Assembly: GCA_001466705.2 (NCBI GenBank)
Contig: LATX02000112.1
Coordinates: 496,001 to 560,000 of the forward strand
Direction of reading: 5' to 3'
Length of the DNA: 64,000 bases
Source: Moniliophthora roreri
Lineage: Eukaryota; Basidiomycota; Agaricomycetes; Agaricales; Marasmiaceae
The notes under the pieces were generated by a model, which worked only from the letters and a program-made list of their open reading frames with translations, searched no databases and was not told where the DNA came from. Positions within the stretch are counted from its first letter, which is position 1. Every line of letters starts with the position of its first letter. Both the position numbers and the translations under genes were made by a program. Below are positions 21,797 through 33,847 of this stretch, piece after piece.

Positions 21797-23613
21797 TTAG
21801 GACCTGGTCCGATCTACCCAGCTCTCCCCACTGTCTCTGTTCTTTGCTGATGACGGGAATGTTATACTGTGCTGCCGTGCAGCTAGTATCGAGCTTTGTC
21901 GACTAGGGCTATGCCACTGCATACTTCGCGGAGTCGTCGGTAATCCACTTCCGACGCTGACAGCGTTAATGGGCTGTTGTAGTATGGGGTAGTCAAGGGT
22001 GCCGTTGCTGGACCTAGATCCATGTGACAGACGAGCCTCGAATGAGGACTCTCTCGTATCCGAATGCGGACGTAGCAAGCCTGACTCCATTGAGCTTGGC
22101 GACTCGAAAAGTTCAATGCCATTGACACCACTAAAGCCGTGCATATCAGCGTACGCCGAGTCATTGCCGAAAAACATGAATGATGGGTTCTGTGGAACGT
22201 CAGGAGGAGAGATGTCTCGGGGCCGAATGGTGCTATCGGTAGTCTGAGACGTAACAGCTATGGCCGGATTGACTTCGTCGGTTTGCTGCTGCTGCTCCGG
22301 GGACATGGGTGAGGTAGGGTATTCTGCGCCTTGGAGCGACCGAACCTCGTTGCTATTGTTCTGATTGGCGGCCATGTTGAGTAGGCGTTCAATATCCATG
22401 TTCGACAAGCGAGTGGAATAAGACTTCCTCGGCACAGCTTCCAAGTCGACAACCTCCCATGATATGCTGGTACGAGGATAGTCGGAAATGGTAGGGCTGT
22501 ACTTCTCGGACACATATGGAGGGTCTTTGACGAAACCTTCAGGGTAGGTCACAGTGTTATGCACCATGGGTGGCAACGGGGGTAGGGGCATCGATATTCG
22601 TCGCTTCTGTTCGATTGTGTCGCGTCCCCGGGGATCGGAGTTGGCCGTGTTACTGGTATCAAAGGCCAGCCTGCTCTCCAACTGGCGCCTTCTCGTGTTA
22701 CGTTCTCGGAGTACGAAAAGCACCATCGCAACCGCAATCAAGATGACAAGTCCTCCACCAACACTCAAACCGATAACGACACCCCTGAATAATTTGTATA
22801 TATATCAATGGAGTTTCAACCAATGTACACTACGCACCTCGAAACCCCGGATGAACTTGGAGATGTTTTTCCGCCAAAGTTGCTAAAGTTTGGAAAGCAC
22901 TGTGTCGAGCTTGATGAAGACCCGAACACTATGATGTATATCAGTATTTGATGGTGCACGACAAAAATTGACCACACACCTGAAAGCAACGGTGATGTTC
23001 GACGCGCCCCATTCCCATCGTCAAATAGTAGCAAAACTTGTATGCCTCGGAAGGCGGTCATTGTATAAGTCGCTTTGCCGTTGGAGTTTGAGGTCATCCT
23101 TAAAGGAAAGGAAAAGCCGTTGGGACTGAAGAGCCTGATTGAGGGTGCGTTTGGGGTGGTATAGGCAACAGTAAAATCCTCGCATTGCGACACCTGCCCT
23201 CCTTCGATTGTGAAAGGTGAAGTGGATTGCCGGGATGGAGAAAGGCAAGAATTGTTTTGTGAGGGTTCCACCTTGATCACGTCGCTAACCAAAGTAGTTG
23301 ACCGGTTCCTGTCATCATCGAGGGAGGCGATAAAGGTCGTCTGACTGGCGAAAGGTACAAAGTTGAGGTTCAAGCCTGTGGAGTTGGCAGTGGATTCGGG
23401 TACGGGAATTTCGACAGGGACAGAATCGAAAGGAAGGACGGTAAGTCGAGTTGGGGTAGAATTGAATTTACCGTCCCCTCGAAAGTTGATTGCGAATGGC
23501 TGGCACTGATCGACCTGCGCAAAACCGAGTCTGAAAAAACCAAAAGAAGACTGAGAAAGAACGACCTGCGGTCCCAAGCTCAAGGCTAGGAAACCGAGCA
23601 ATGCAAAAAACAT
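21797..23613 (-). CDS. Single-pass membrane protein with secreted ectodomain
   Basis: Three exons join through introns GTGTGT...CATAG (about 22927-22982) and GTGCGT...TTCAG (about 22790-22840) to give roughly 570 residues. The only in-frame ATG that works opens MFFALLGFLALSLGPQVVLS, a signal peptide. The ectodomain has two similar blocks beginning VDQCQPFAINF and VSQCEDFTVAYTT, rich in N-glycosylation sites (NST, NNS, NRS), then a Ser-rich stalk. A transmembrane segment (VIGLSVGGGLVILIAVAMVL) precedes a long Ser/Pro-rich cytosolic tail with RERNTRRRQ and a poly-Gln tract. The layout resembles many uncharacterised Agaricomycete surface proteins. I do not know its function; a sensor or adhesion role is only a guess. 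It is divergent from the BCKDH gene. Confidence 0.75.
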
Positions 23614-24055
23614 GAACCTAGAATAAGAGAAACGAAAACTCAACGCTGAATCATCCACAGACTGACCGCTGGGAAACGCGGACTAGCCGCCAGAATGAAG
23701 GAGGTTGAAGTGAGAAAAAAAGAAGGGTTGATATGAATGTGTCCCGGATGCTTTAAAAGCGCATCGCAACGCTAAGGAAAATGACGAAAATCAGCACGGT
23801 TAGCTCGGTCGAACCTGGCAAAAGAGCTTTAGGGCATTTTTTCAAGGCAGGATCTGCAAAGGAAGCTCGATTTCATTTGAGCAGGATGATGGATCCTGCC
23901 ACGCGCTGCCATGGCATGTATAAAAGTAGAAACTGAGACGCCGACGAAGCAGTGCGTGGCGAGAGCGCAACCGAGGAACTGAAAGCGTGGGAGCCATCAC
24001 GTTACTCGGACTCGCATCACCAGATGGCCTCAGCGTCAACGGTCTTTCATCGACC
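23614..24055. promoter_or_regulatory. Shared divergent promoter region
   Basis: The 442 bases between the membrane-protein start (-) and the BCKDHA start (+). Weak in-frame extensions upstream of both starts were not used: one has only a GTG, the other lacks targeting character. Confidence 0.45.
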
Positions 24056-25870
24056 ATGTTCCGTTGTCTGGCCTCGACTTGTAGAAAATCTTCCCATTCA
24101 TTTCACTGTTCTCGGAATCTTGCAACTGCTTCTCAGACATCAGGACTCACAGGAACCCGTCTTCCAAATACCCAATCCCCAATCGTTTCCAAACTAAATT
24201 TCTTCAACTCGGTTACCCCGGATGGAGAGCAAATACCCACTTACAGGATCTTGGATGGCGTCGGGAAACCTTTAGAAGGTGCGGAAGTACCAGTGGTGAG
24301 TAGTCCATGTTTTACATGAAGGAATAATCTGAGGAAATCGGTAGTTGGAGGAACAATTTGCTAGGAGACTGTGGGTTCGGATCTTATCCAGACTACTTTG
24401 AGCCATCGACATTTACCTCTGGACACCTCAGATACGAGAAAATGCAACTTCTGCCTAACATGGACACTGTTCTATACAACATTCAGCGGCAGGGAAAGAT
24501 ATCATTCTATGTGAGCCTTTGAACCATGTGTCCTGCGTTCAAACTGACTGTTCTGCAGATGACATCGGTATGTAGTGTAACGATCTTTGCGGACCTTCCT
24601 TGAATCGTTTCATTCAGTATGGGGAAGAGGCGACTATCATAGGTTCCGCGGCTGGACTTGAGAATGACGACGAGTACGCGTCCTGTTTCTACACACTTGA
24701 ACAGCCTACTGATTGAGCCAAAGAGTGCTAGGTCAATACCGTGAAGTCGGGGTCCTCCTTTGGCGAGGATTCACACTAGATAATGTTATGGCTCAAGTCT
24801 TTGGCAATCAGAATGATTTCGGTAAAGGAAGACAAATGCCGGTCGTGAGTCTTACGCGGTTCAGCCTGCAAAAACCATTAGTGACACTATCCGAAGCACT
24901 TTGGTTCTGTCAAACACCATTTCCATACCATATCTTCTCCTCTTGCCACCCAAATACCCCAAGCTGCAGGTGTAGGCTATGCTTTGCGCCGTGATCCCGA
25001 GAGACGCGACAGATCCGTTGCCGCATGCTACTTTGGAGAAGGAACAGCTTCGGAAGGAGGTAATGTATTGTATGTCCATCTTTCTAGAATCATCATTCAC
25101 CGATGGCCCCTTAGATTTTCATGCTGGATTTATGCTGGCATCCACTGTACCCTCACCAGTTGTATACATTGCTCGTAACAATGGCTTCGCTATCAGCACA
25201 CCTAGTACTGAACAGTATTATGGTGACGGAATAGCAAGCCGTGGCCCAGGCTACGGTATCGATACCGTGAGAGTGGACGGGAACGATGTGCTCGCCATAT
25301 TGAGCGCCGTGAGAGAAGCAAGAAGACGTGCCTTGGAGCAGGGACGTGCTGTACTCGTCGAAGCCATGTCATATCGGTAAGTGGCATAGGAACTCTACTT
25401 CCCTCGCTCTAACTTGTGAATGTGGGAACAGAGTTGGCCATCATTCGACGTCAGACGATTCATTCGCTTACCGAGCTCGCTCAGAAGTCGAAGACCGGAA
25501 GAAAGTCGACAATCCTATCGTTCGCTTCAGGTTATTCCTAGAGTCGAAAGGATGGTGGGATGCTACTGCGGAAGAGGAGCTCAAGACACGCCTACGAGCT
25601 GATGTCATGAAAGCGTTCAAGGCTGCCGAGAACATGCCTAGGCCTGAGCTTAGTGAACTATTCACGGATGTGTACGGTGGTGAGGAACCTTGGAATATTG
25701 TGAGTCTGATCCACGTCCTTTGATTATCATCGTCTAATTTCTTCGCGCAGAAAGAGCAAAGAGAAGAATTGAAAGCCCTCCTCAAGAAGTATGGCAATTC
25801 TTGGGAGCCATGGAAGAATGAACTTGCAAGGTTTAAGAACAAGGGAGAGGATTTATTCAAGAGCAAGTAA
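24056..25870 (+). CDS. BCKDHA: Branched-chain 2-oxoacid dehydrogenase E1 alpha, mitochondrial
   Basis: Ten exons (24056-24295, 24345-24370, 24432-24510, 24559-24567, 24618-24673, 24724-24844, 24897-25059, 25115-25376, 25432-25699, 25751-25870) give 447 residues. E1 alpha with E1 beta performs thiamine-dependent decarboxylation of branched-chain 2-oxoacids in the matrix. The start [20 protein letters not shown] is a good targeting peptide. Hallmarks: [32 protein letters not shown] motif, [15 protein letters not shown] with [10 protein letters not shown] for thiamine diphosphate, and the regulatory loop [16 protein letters not shown] containing the serines that are phosphorylated in animal enzymes. 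Exon 4 is only 9 nt (MTS) and exon 2 is 26 nt; both are needed to restore the family sequence. Confidence 0.96.
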
Positions 25871-26013
25871 CCTACATCAACCACTTAGTGTATTATAGCA
25901 TGCGTAATGCGTTACTGTCCTGACAATCGCCCGAACGCAACTGACCAAAGAAAGCATTCAAATATATTATATACAGATACAGACACCTGAATACTGTGCC
26001 CACGGTTTTACAT

Positions 26014-27202
26014 TCACGCTTGCAGGGGTCTGTTCCCCTCAATCGTTGGTCCTGACTCATGTCCATGCCCCAACAGTGAGCTCAAGGCAAAGGGTATAAA
26101 CATGCCTAAGATTACAAAAGCTACGCGCCTAACTTTGTTCATTTCTCCAGCAGCGTGGGAGGTTGAATGCTGCGAAACAAGGGTTGCGACGTATAAGAAT
26201 GTTCCTCCCTGGACAGCAAACCAAGTCAGATTGTCGCTAGTATTCCAAGATGAGATACCTGCTCACCGAAAGGAGCAATGCAGTGCCCGTCCATTCAGCA
26301 TTTCCTTTTCCTCCGAAAAATTCGATGAAACTGTACGTGACAACAGAAGCAACCGGTGTCGAGACACTGAATGCTGCCAGATGCTTCTTGCAATCCGGAC
26401 GGGGAAGCGAGGTTGCTAGGAGAGAAGTTGTGAGTGCTAGAGATGTGGGCACTATGCCAGCCATAAGTCAGTCAATCGGCGGAACGAAACGTAGCTAAGA
26501 CGAACATTTGTGAATGATAATTGCCAGGAAGACTATTGCGGACAAGGTGGAGGTAGCTCCGGATGCAAATGATACTCCTAAAGCTAGTCCATCCGCCAGG
26601 CTATGTATCACCAAACCGAGCGTCAAAGGAAGAGCTTGAGATGGGTTTCCGCCGCTACTCAATGAGTCTTCAGAACGAGCACTCCGCTTCCGCTGTTGCT
26701 GCTGTGACTGTGAGATGGCTTGTTCACTCTCTAGCTCGTCTAGCTCTGCATCAAAGTCGACCGTGCTGTCGTTGTCTAGATTTGTAGTTGGTAGCTCGTA
26801 ATGAGAGCCATGACTGGGGCCAGACGTGAATTGCTCGACCAAAAACATGAACGTGAATCCAAATAAGAGGGGGAGAGCTATCCGAGAAGAGGGTATCCCG
26901 GCTTTTGGATTTGCTTCAATTAGTGCTTCAAGACCCCTACATGAATGGCATTGTCAGTTCAAACAATAAGCATGAGGCTGATGAGATACGCACTCGGGAA
27001 TAATCACTCCTAGAGCAGTCCCAAGGAGAAGCCCAGTCCCAACCATGGTCAGACGATTTAAGAAGTCCCCTGCGTTCATTTGAGTTCATGTAAATCTCAA
27101 ATACTCGCGTCACTAACTGGAGAGCGCGAATGAGAGTGGTAGCATTCCGCATCCAAAGGAGAGGACACCGAGAAGTGTCGCCATCAACAAGATAGCCAGC
27201 AT
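26014..27202 (-). CDS. ZIP-family metal transporter, ZIP9/Atx2-like
   Basis: Multi-exon gene (GT-AG introns near 27065-27117, 26940-26995, 26470-26500 and 26225-26240) of about 320 residues. It belongs to the ZIP family, subfamily I like human ZIP9 and yeast Atx2, usually Golgi or trans-Golgi carriers of zinc or manganese. The start MLAILLMATLLGVLSFGCGM gives the first membrane helix with the GCGMLPL motif typical of ZIP9. Later helices include VGTGLLLGTALGVIIPEG, the HSLADGLALGVS motif of helix IV (metal-binding His), and a last part ending GMFIPFALSSLLGHGHESG. A Ser/Gln-rich cytosolic loop (about residues 120-170) lies between helices III and IV. Convergent with BCKDHA, 143 bp apart. Confidence 0.87.
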
Positions 27203-27599
27203 TTCGCGAAAGAAGGGGATAAGTTGGTAAAACTGTGAAGTACCCGTTCGGTCGTGGTCAGGTCGTGGTCGCTGTTAATGTGACGATTATCACACGCCAG
27301 TCCAACGCCAGTCTCAAGGCAAGCTCATATCAGCATTAAGTGTGCGGAATATAAATGATAACAATAAAGAGCAAAGAAACAGTATTGTAACTATTACCAG
27401 TATCTGTCGTATCTGTCGAGCGGTATAGAAATACAAGATGTGTAAGTAGGTTTGGAGAACGATGCATTGTAGAGAAACATGCAGATTGGTATAAACAAAA
27501 CAACAATGTTGAAGATGCATTGAAAGGGGAAGAAACCATGAGCAATAATTGTTAGAGGGAACCATAAGACCATAAGTCATTCAGAGTTGAAACCAGTCA
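27203..27599. other. Spacer between ZIP transporter and ULP2
   Basis: Promoter of the ZIP gene and 3' flank of the protease gene. The short minus frames at 27314-27580 are not supported by anything else. Confidence 0.45.
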
Positions 27600-30500
27600 T
27601 TATCCTCTTAGCCGCGCTGCCGGCTTCCTATTTCCTCCACTACTACTCTTCTTCGCCTTAGTGGCACCCTTTCCGCCTTTCGGAGCCGCTACAGAACTAG
27701 CTCTCGACACAGTGTTGCTTTCCACAATATCAACGTCCGAATCTGAAGAGTCAGATATCTGAACAGGCTGTTCTGCATCGGTCTTTGCTTTCTTCTTCTT
27801 CTCCTCCTCCCCAAGCTGGACAGCGCGTTCCGCCTTCCATATCTTGGATAATTCTTCAATCCTCTCAATGAGTCTTTCACGTGAAGACCCTACATGTTCT
27901 GCATCCCAGTCAGCTATGCGTTCGGGATTGCGACGGCTACCGCCTCGCTGGATACAGTGTTATCTCATGATCCCCCGAATATGCAAAAGGCTCACCAGAA
28001 TGATGTCCATGAGATAGTCTGTCTTCTCTACAAAGACACGCGCGAAATGCAGAAGAAATAATCCACAGTCACTAAAGTTAGGCTGAGCTGGTACCTAAAA
28101 GGAGGTTAACGACTCTTCGAGGCTTCGTTCACGATCAAGTCGCATACCATTGCATACTTGGTGTTTGGCTTGCTGGTGTTCTCATTGCCCTTCTTATCCT
28201 TCGCCTCGAGAGCCATAAAATGGGACAGCACGCCCGAAGCTTTAGGATGCCGATTCCCTAGAGAGTCTAGTATGATGATATATGCGCTGGAATATGGATG
28301 AGTTCAAGGCAGCAGTCCAAAGAAAATAATTTTCTGCGCACAGCGAAGGAATTGGGTAGCTAGCAACGCTTTTCTGCTCTCGACTTTCTAGAGCTGCTGG
28401 CGCACCGTTGTCGGGTCCACTCGCCTGTTCTTTTCCCTTTCGAAATGTAGGCTTGGCGTAAAAATTCTCTGCCGAAATGGGTCCCTCAGCTTTCTCTATG
28501 ACCTGATTCTGCCCGCTAATGTCCACCATGGTGGCGTCATCTTGTCCGTCAAGATCCATAACATCACTGAGCCCCCTGGTTAGCTGTGCCGAGACACTAT
28601 CGCTGCTGTTTCCGTCGTCGTCCACTACCATTGGAGAGTCTGGTACAGGTTCCTCGAGGTTATCACCATCCAAATGATCATCGTGGACGACGGTAGCAGA
28701 TGCAGCAATATTGAGGTCTGCTTCGTCGAACAAAGTCGCATCTTTGTCCCTTCCATCCTCAGTTTTTGCGGATGCCGCGCTGCCAGCTTGGTTCTCTGTG
28801 TCTTGGGGAATGTCCTCCGGTTTCCCCTCACCAGTTTTAGAGCCATTTGATTGTCGGGTTCGACGCCTCGTAGCTGGTGGTTCCTTCTCGGGGGGAGGGA
28901 GCAAAACATTCCCTGGCTGAAATATGATCGCGAGATACCAGTGGAAGCTACAATATACTGAGACATCGGCAGACGAGTCGAGAGAGAACGAGCTTACTTT
29001 TCGTTGATGGGGACAATGACATATTTCTTGTCGAATATGTCAAATTTCGAAGTCCATCGACGGACACTCTGGTAGCCCTCTTCAACGCTGTAGCGACGAT
29101 CCGATCAGCAAAGCCCTCTAAGCACCGGCTGAAACACCAACTTCTTCTTGCTCAATTTCTTGAAGAAAAAGGAGTTAAATACGTGAACTTGTTGAGCTAA
29201 TTGAGGATTCTTCTCTTCAAGCTCTCGATGCCAAAGCCTGTATATCTAGGGTCAACAATGGTATATATTGGAGATTGACATGACTTACTTGAGCCCGAAC
29301 TCGATGAGTGTGTCATTAAGATACTCGTGAGGCTCTAATCGGCCGAGGTCAGCGTTGGTGATATTGACTGCTCCTGGCGCGTTTGGTGGATAGGACAAAA
29401 TACTGCAGCAGAAAAAGTACACCAAGCTGACACATAAGAGAGTAAGAGGCCTTACACTTCTTCTGGATCCGCAGCGGGGGATTTCCGTTTGGTACCGGCA
29501 TTATTCCTTGTCGAGCGACGAGGGCCATCGGATTGATCCTCAACAGCGTCACTTGGAATATTTGGCCATTAGTCGTGCCTGCAACTGCTAACAAGTTTCA
29601 ACTTACAAGGAAGTTCTCCGCTTCGTTCCTGCAGAACCATAAGTGATCGGGCGCAGATGAGCCTTACTCGAGACCTCTGTACCATTTACATTTTCGAGTC
29701 CTCGAGATGAGGTGGATGACTTTGCAGGACCATAAGTAACTAGGCGCGGACGAGCCTGACTCGAGGCCTCGGTATCATTCACATTTACGGGTCCTCGAGG
29801 TGAGGTGGAAGACTTTGCGCTAGATTCCCTGAAGTATGGGGAAGTTTGGTCTTCGATATCTTCGATACTATGAGCAATTTTCGGCTTCGGTCGACCCCTG
29901 TTACGGGAAGTACGTTTGCAAGATTCTCGCCAGACGACTTTGGCGGTTTCATCGCTGTGCTGCAATCAGGATGGAGAAGGCAAGGCTAATAAGCAACCTT
30001 ACCCTCGGAGTGGACGGCTTGACAGCCCCGTTTCCTGAAGTCGTTGGATGAATGCATTCCACCCACCTCTTGACCACGACTTATCGCTCGAGTCGAATTT
30101 AAAAGTAATATCGCTTTTACCGCCCGCTTCGCCTGAATAGTTGAGTCAGTGAGCGATGGGTGAATATCTAGGCTGCAAAATACCTGGCTTGAAGTAGTCC
30201 TGATAGTTGGAACCAATAGTTTGCTTACGCATAGGTCTCTTGAGACTTAAACTGACACAGAAAAACGTCTCAGGTTCTGACCACTGGTGGGGGAAGCTGA
30301 GTAGACTGAAATAGCGAAAGACTGATGGCTTACTGTGGTACTAGTGATATGCGCAAAGTAAAACATCTCCTCGACGTCTTCGTAGATTACTTTGACGTGC
30401 TTTCCCTTGGGCTCGAAGGATATCGTGCAAGGCTCCAAAAAATGCATCTTCCCGAGACACCACTCTTCCACTGGTAAACAGATGGTCTCTTCGGGAGGTA

Positions 30501-31500
30501 TTGACGTGTTTTCCTTGGCTTTGCCCTTGCTATCGTGAAATGGTGTGGATGAAGTTGCGATGGGGTCAACGGGTGCAGATGGACCGGCAAATATCACCTG
30601 CTTCCTGAAGTTCAGATACCACTCAATACGCTTAAAATGTAAATGCATACATCCTCAAACGTCTTGGCCATGTTTCTGCCCTTCATACGATCCTTCACGC
30701 TCGACCTTTGGTGTTGCGAGAGGTCAATTTGAGGTATTGATTTCTTTTCAATGTCATCGACCCTTTGCTGTACCAGTCCAGTTGAACGCCGACTACGATC
30801 CTCCACAACATCATCGTCGTAGCATTCGATGGGAGATGAGCGAGATGAACCAGCCTCTTGCCGGGAAGTTTTCGCGGGTTGGGGGAGTTTTGATAATGTC
30901 TTGAATGACGTGGCTTTCGAGTTTGGACCCTTCTGTGATTTGGGAGAGTCAGAGAGTGTATCCAGTTGGTCGGGAGATCCCATTGGTGGCCTAGGCACAA
31001 CATCCCCCGTGTCTTCTTCGGAGTCCGATATGATATGTGGCGAGCTGGCTAACAACACCTTCTCCTTATTCTCTGACATTGTCGTTGAAATGAATGTGAT
31101 GTATAGAATACAAATCCACTCACTTGTCTGATTGCTAATATTGGGTGGTCGAAAAGGCTCGTCGAGAGGAAAGGTAGAACCGATTATTTTTTTCCTCTTA
31201 GGTGGTTGGTCACGATGCGGTCGAAGTACGGCATTTGCAGTAGGATTGAATCGTCTACTGTTACTGCCACTGTTGAGGTTATCCATCATCCTGCTTCCAG
31301 AAAAAGGGTTGAGGCTAGGTCGACGCTACCAGGATTCAGATCCGGCTGTAAACGCGTCAATGAGCTTCCTCACATTAGAAGGTTCCTCTATGATAGTCGG
31401 TTTGGAATTCCTCCACCTGAAAAAATGTTAAGTTGTAGGCGAGATGACAGAGCTTTAGCACGCACCGAGAGCTTGAACCCTCCCCTGACGCGTCTCTCAT
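27600..31500 (-). CDS. ULP2: Ulp2/SENP6-like SUMO protease
   Basis: A many-exon gene of roughly 1,000 residues. Ulp2-type cysteine proteases remove SUMO, mainly poly-SUMO chains, in the nucleus. The N-terminal half is disordered. The C48 domain follows: EPHEYLNDTLIEFGLRLW, then KYVIVPINENFHWYLAIIF with the catalytic His. A long acidic insert of about 200 residues (29.0-28.3 kb) comes next. Then ILDSLGNRHPKASGVLSHF with the catalytic Asp, and NFSDCGLFLLHFARVF with the catalytic Cys. The triad is intact, and the large insert between His and Asp is characteristic of the Ulp2/SENP6-7 branch. The start at 31500 (MRDASGEGSSSRWRNSK) was reached by joining exons 31500-31466, 31416-31330 and 31290 onward; a start at 31289 is the alternative. 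Confidence 0.88.
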
Positions 31501-32640
31501 ACTTGCAGGAATGAAATGTAATGTCACAATTGATTGTCTGTCCGTCGAAGTAAGAGCCGGGGGCATCAGCAAGGGAATGAGGTCGAGCCAAAGGTCGACA
31601 TATAAGATGACGGTAGGAGAGTGGCCGAAGGAGCTACCTCCAGAAAAGGTAATTGGATCGATACAGACCTGAAGCATGCGACTCAAAACCCGCAACGATT
31701 GTCACAAGTCATTGTGAAATACTAAAAAGCGGTCTACAAGAAATTACAGGCTATGAGACGGATACAAACTGGCTATGCAAAACGCGGCTAGAAACATCTA
31801 GTTTCTACCAGTAGGGCGAATTTTATCCAGAGTATGAGAACCAGCTACTTATAGGTAGGTAAAAGCAGCGATGACCCCCCGTGATGTCCTCTTCGGCGGA
31901 GAATGCGAAAGTGCTTCCCTGTGAGATTTCGGCCACTTCGCAGGTTGCAATTGATGTATGACGCTCTATGACGCTTAAGTATGATTACGGCCATCGACTC
32001 CCGGAACAAGAACTTGAGAGTGGTCATGACAGGCTCGAGAGGACCCCCGAGAGTAGATGGTAGTCTGAGGTTTGGACAAAAACTGGGCTCGGAGGGCCCA
32101 ACGTCCGGTGGGGTTTGGACAAGGAAGGTCACCAACCGAGCATTATTGACTCAGATTGGTGGTACTCCATCTGTAGCATTGGAGGGAGAACAATGCCTCC
32201 CGAAATGGACAATGGCACTGTGGACGACGAAGTCCACAGAAATAAATGCATTTCGCGCTTTTTGGTACTTTTTTTCCGGTTTACTAAGGGCCATACAACG
32301 GTTTGGGCAAAAATCGGGATCCGGGACCACCCCATTCTGGAGAAATTTTCAGAACGGCCTCGCCACCTACTATCCGGGGTCCTAACTCGAGTCGTAGCTG
32401 TACTGCGCAAGAAGGATACCATAGAAAGGTGTCACGCTAAGCCAGCGTTTCCCATGTAAATGAAGTCAGCAATCCAATGGGAGCAACCGCATGGTCACTC
32501 TTACCACTCACTTTTATGGCGAGTCTTGGGCAGTCGAAAAGGTTGATCTACAACATCTGGGATCGATTCAATTCTTCTTTACCTCGGTGGTGAGTTGCGC
32601 GCAGCGTCTGCATAAGGATTAGATCGTGCGATATTAGTTT

Positions 32641-32874
32641 TCAGGATATCGGTGCAGCAGCTGGTTGAAGGAGATTTGAGAGATGATGCCTGGGTCCTAT
32701 TTCACGATCCTAGGAGAAAAGTCAGCTTCAGCTGTGCGATACTGAGGTGACAAATCGCTTACCTTGGGAAGTACGAATTCCCTTCTCTTTGCTACAGGAT
32801 TGAGAGCCACACTAGCATTCACGGATGGACGGTAGCTTTTGTCGTTAGTCTTTCGGAATTTCAGTGTTGCAACC
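32641..32874 (-). other. Exon-like unit 1 of a duplicated pair
   Basis: On the minus strand an open stretch ending LNPVAKRREFVLPK reaches a GTAAGC donor at 32762; after an intron ending TCCTAG it continues into a short last exon and a stop at 32641-32643. It resembles unit 2 at 33080-33250 in sequence and splice-site position (shared SY....A.LNPV.KR and downstream GTGAAA). Family unknown; no start codon could be assigned. Confidence 0.35.
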
Positions 32875-33079
32875 GTAGAAACAAGGATTCAAGCTAGGTC
32901 CCGTGTCACGATATCAACTACACACATGCACTAGAAAATCTCTTACACTGAGAGGCCCGATTTTCCTCCTTTTTGACAGACCGAAGTCTTGGCGACAAAG
33001 ACACAGTCACTGCTTCGCTCTTCAGGGTATTCTAGGTGACGGGCCTCGAAAAGTAGGGATTGAAACTGGATGCCATTTT

Positions 33080-33250
33080 CACAATTCTACGGCGGTTCAG
33101 ACTCAGCTGTAGGTGGTCCTACTGAGCTTCTTACCTTGGTGGGAGGCATGATCGTCTGTCTCTTTGGCACAGGATTAAGAGCCGCCCTTGTGTAAGAATT
33201 GTAGCTTCGGCTATGTATTCGGCTTCTAGTCTTTAGAGGTTCAGTGCAGC
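33080..33250 (-). other. Exon-like unit 2 of a duplicated pair
   Basis: Counterpart of unit 1: an open stretch ending LNPVPKRQTIMPPTK with a GTAAGA donor at 33134, then a GCCGTAG acceptor. Possible earlier exons (MGYTYQVEPELKTLG near 33430) precede it but I could not join them in frame. Either a small unknown gene or a degenerate repeat. Confidence 0.35.
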
Positions 33251-33847
33251 GGTTGGAATATGAGTTAATTACTGAGACTGAATCCTATTGCACGAAGTTA
33301 GACAGCCGTAAACGTGTCTCTGAACGGCTTACATCGAGGCTCGTTTCTTCTTCTATTGATGCTGTTGCCGTCACTCCCTAGTTAGCTCACCCCGAGTGTC
33401 TTGAGTTCAGGTTCGACTTGATACGTGTATCCCATGAAAAATATCAGCCGGGGCTGGAACTAATGGTGTGGGACTTCAGGTGAAGAAGAATAGCCTGAAC
33501 AATGGTTTTGTATAATATTTGTGGCTTGTTTCCAATATATGAATAGTCGCATTGACGAGAGCATTCCGAGCACGTACCGTGACCATCTCCCTAATATGTT
33601 TCTCAGGCTCGCTGGAGTACAGCGTAGCTTTTGGGCAATGCCTCTCTTTAAGTCTGGTGGGAGTACAGGTCCGAGAGGCAAAGAACTACATAGTTTCCGA
33701 AAATGGTAACTACACTACATGTATACTCAGGTATATTCATGACAAAACTCAATCCTTGAGCTCATATAAGCGACAAGGTTATTCGATACCCGTATCATTT
33801 ATACAGGTACAGATGAGTACAAATTCGGAATCACATTCCGAGTTACT

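Larger units (their letters stand above)
31501..33847. other. Gene-poor 2.3-kb region with duplicated exon-like units
   Basis: Apart from the unit pair listed separately, no gene is recognised. A perfect 8-bp-stem hairpin (CTGTGGAC, loop GACGAA, GTCCACAG) lies at 32218-32239. G- and C-rich tracts occur around 32030-32120 and 32300-32390. Confidence 0.4.

Noticed and set aside
23614..23658. N-terminal extension of the membrane protein to 23658
   Set aside because: The apparent start there is GTG; the first in-frame ATG at 23613 gives a perfect signal peptide.
31289..31500. Starting ULP2 at the ATG at 31289
   Set aside because: Two upstream exons (31500-31466 and 31416-31330) join in frame with good splice sites and add protein-like sequence; kept only as an alternative start.
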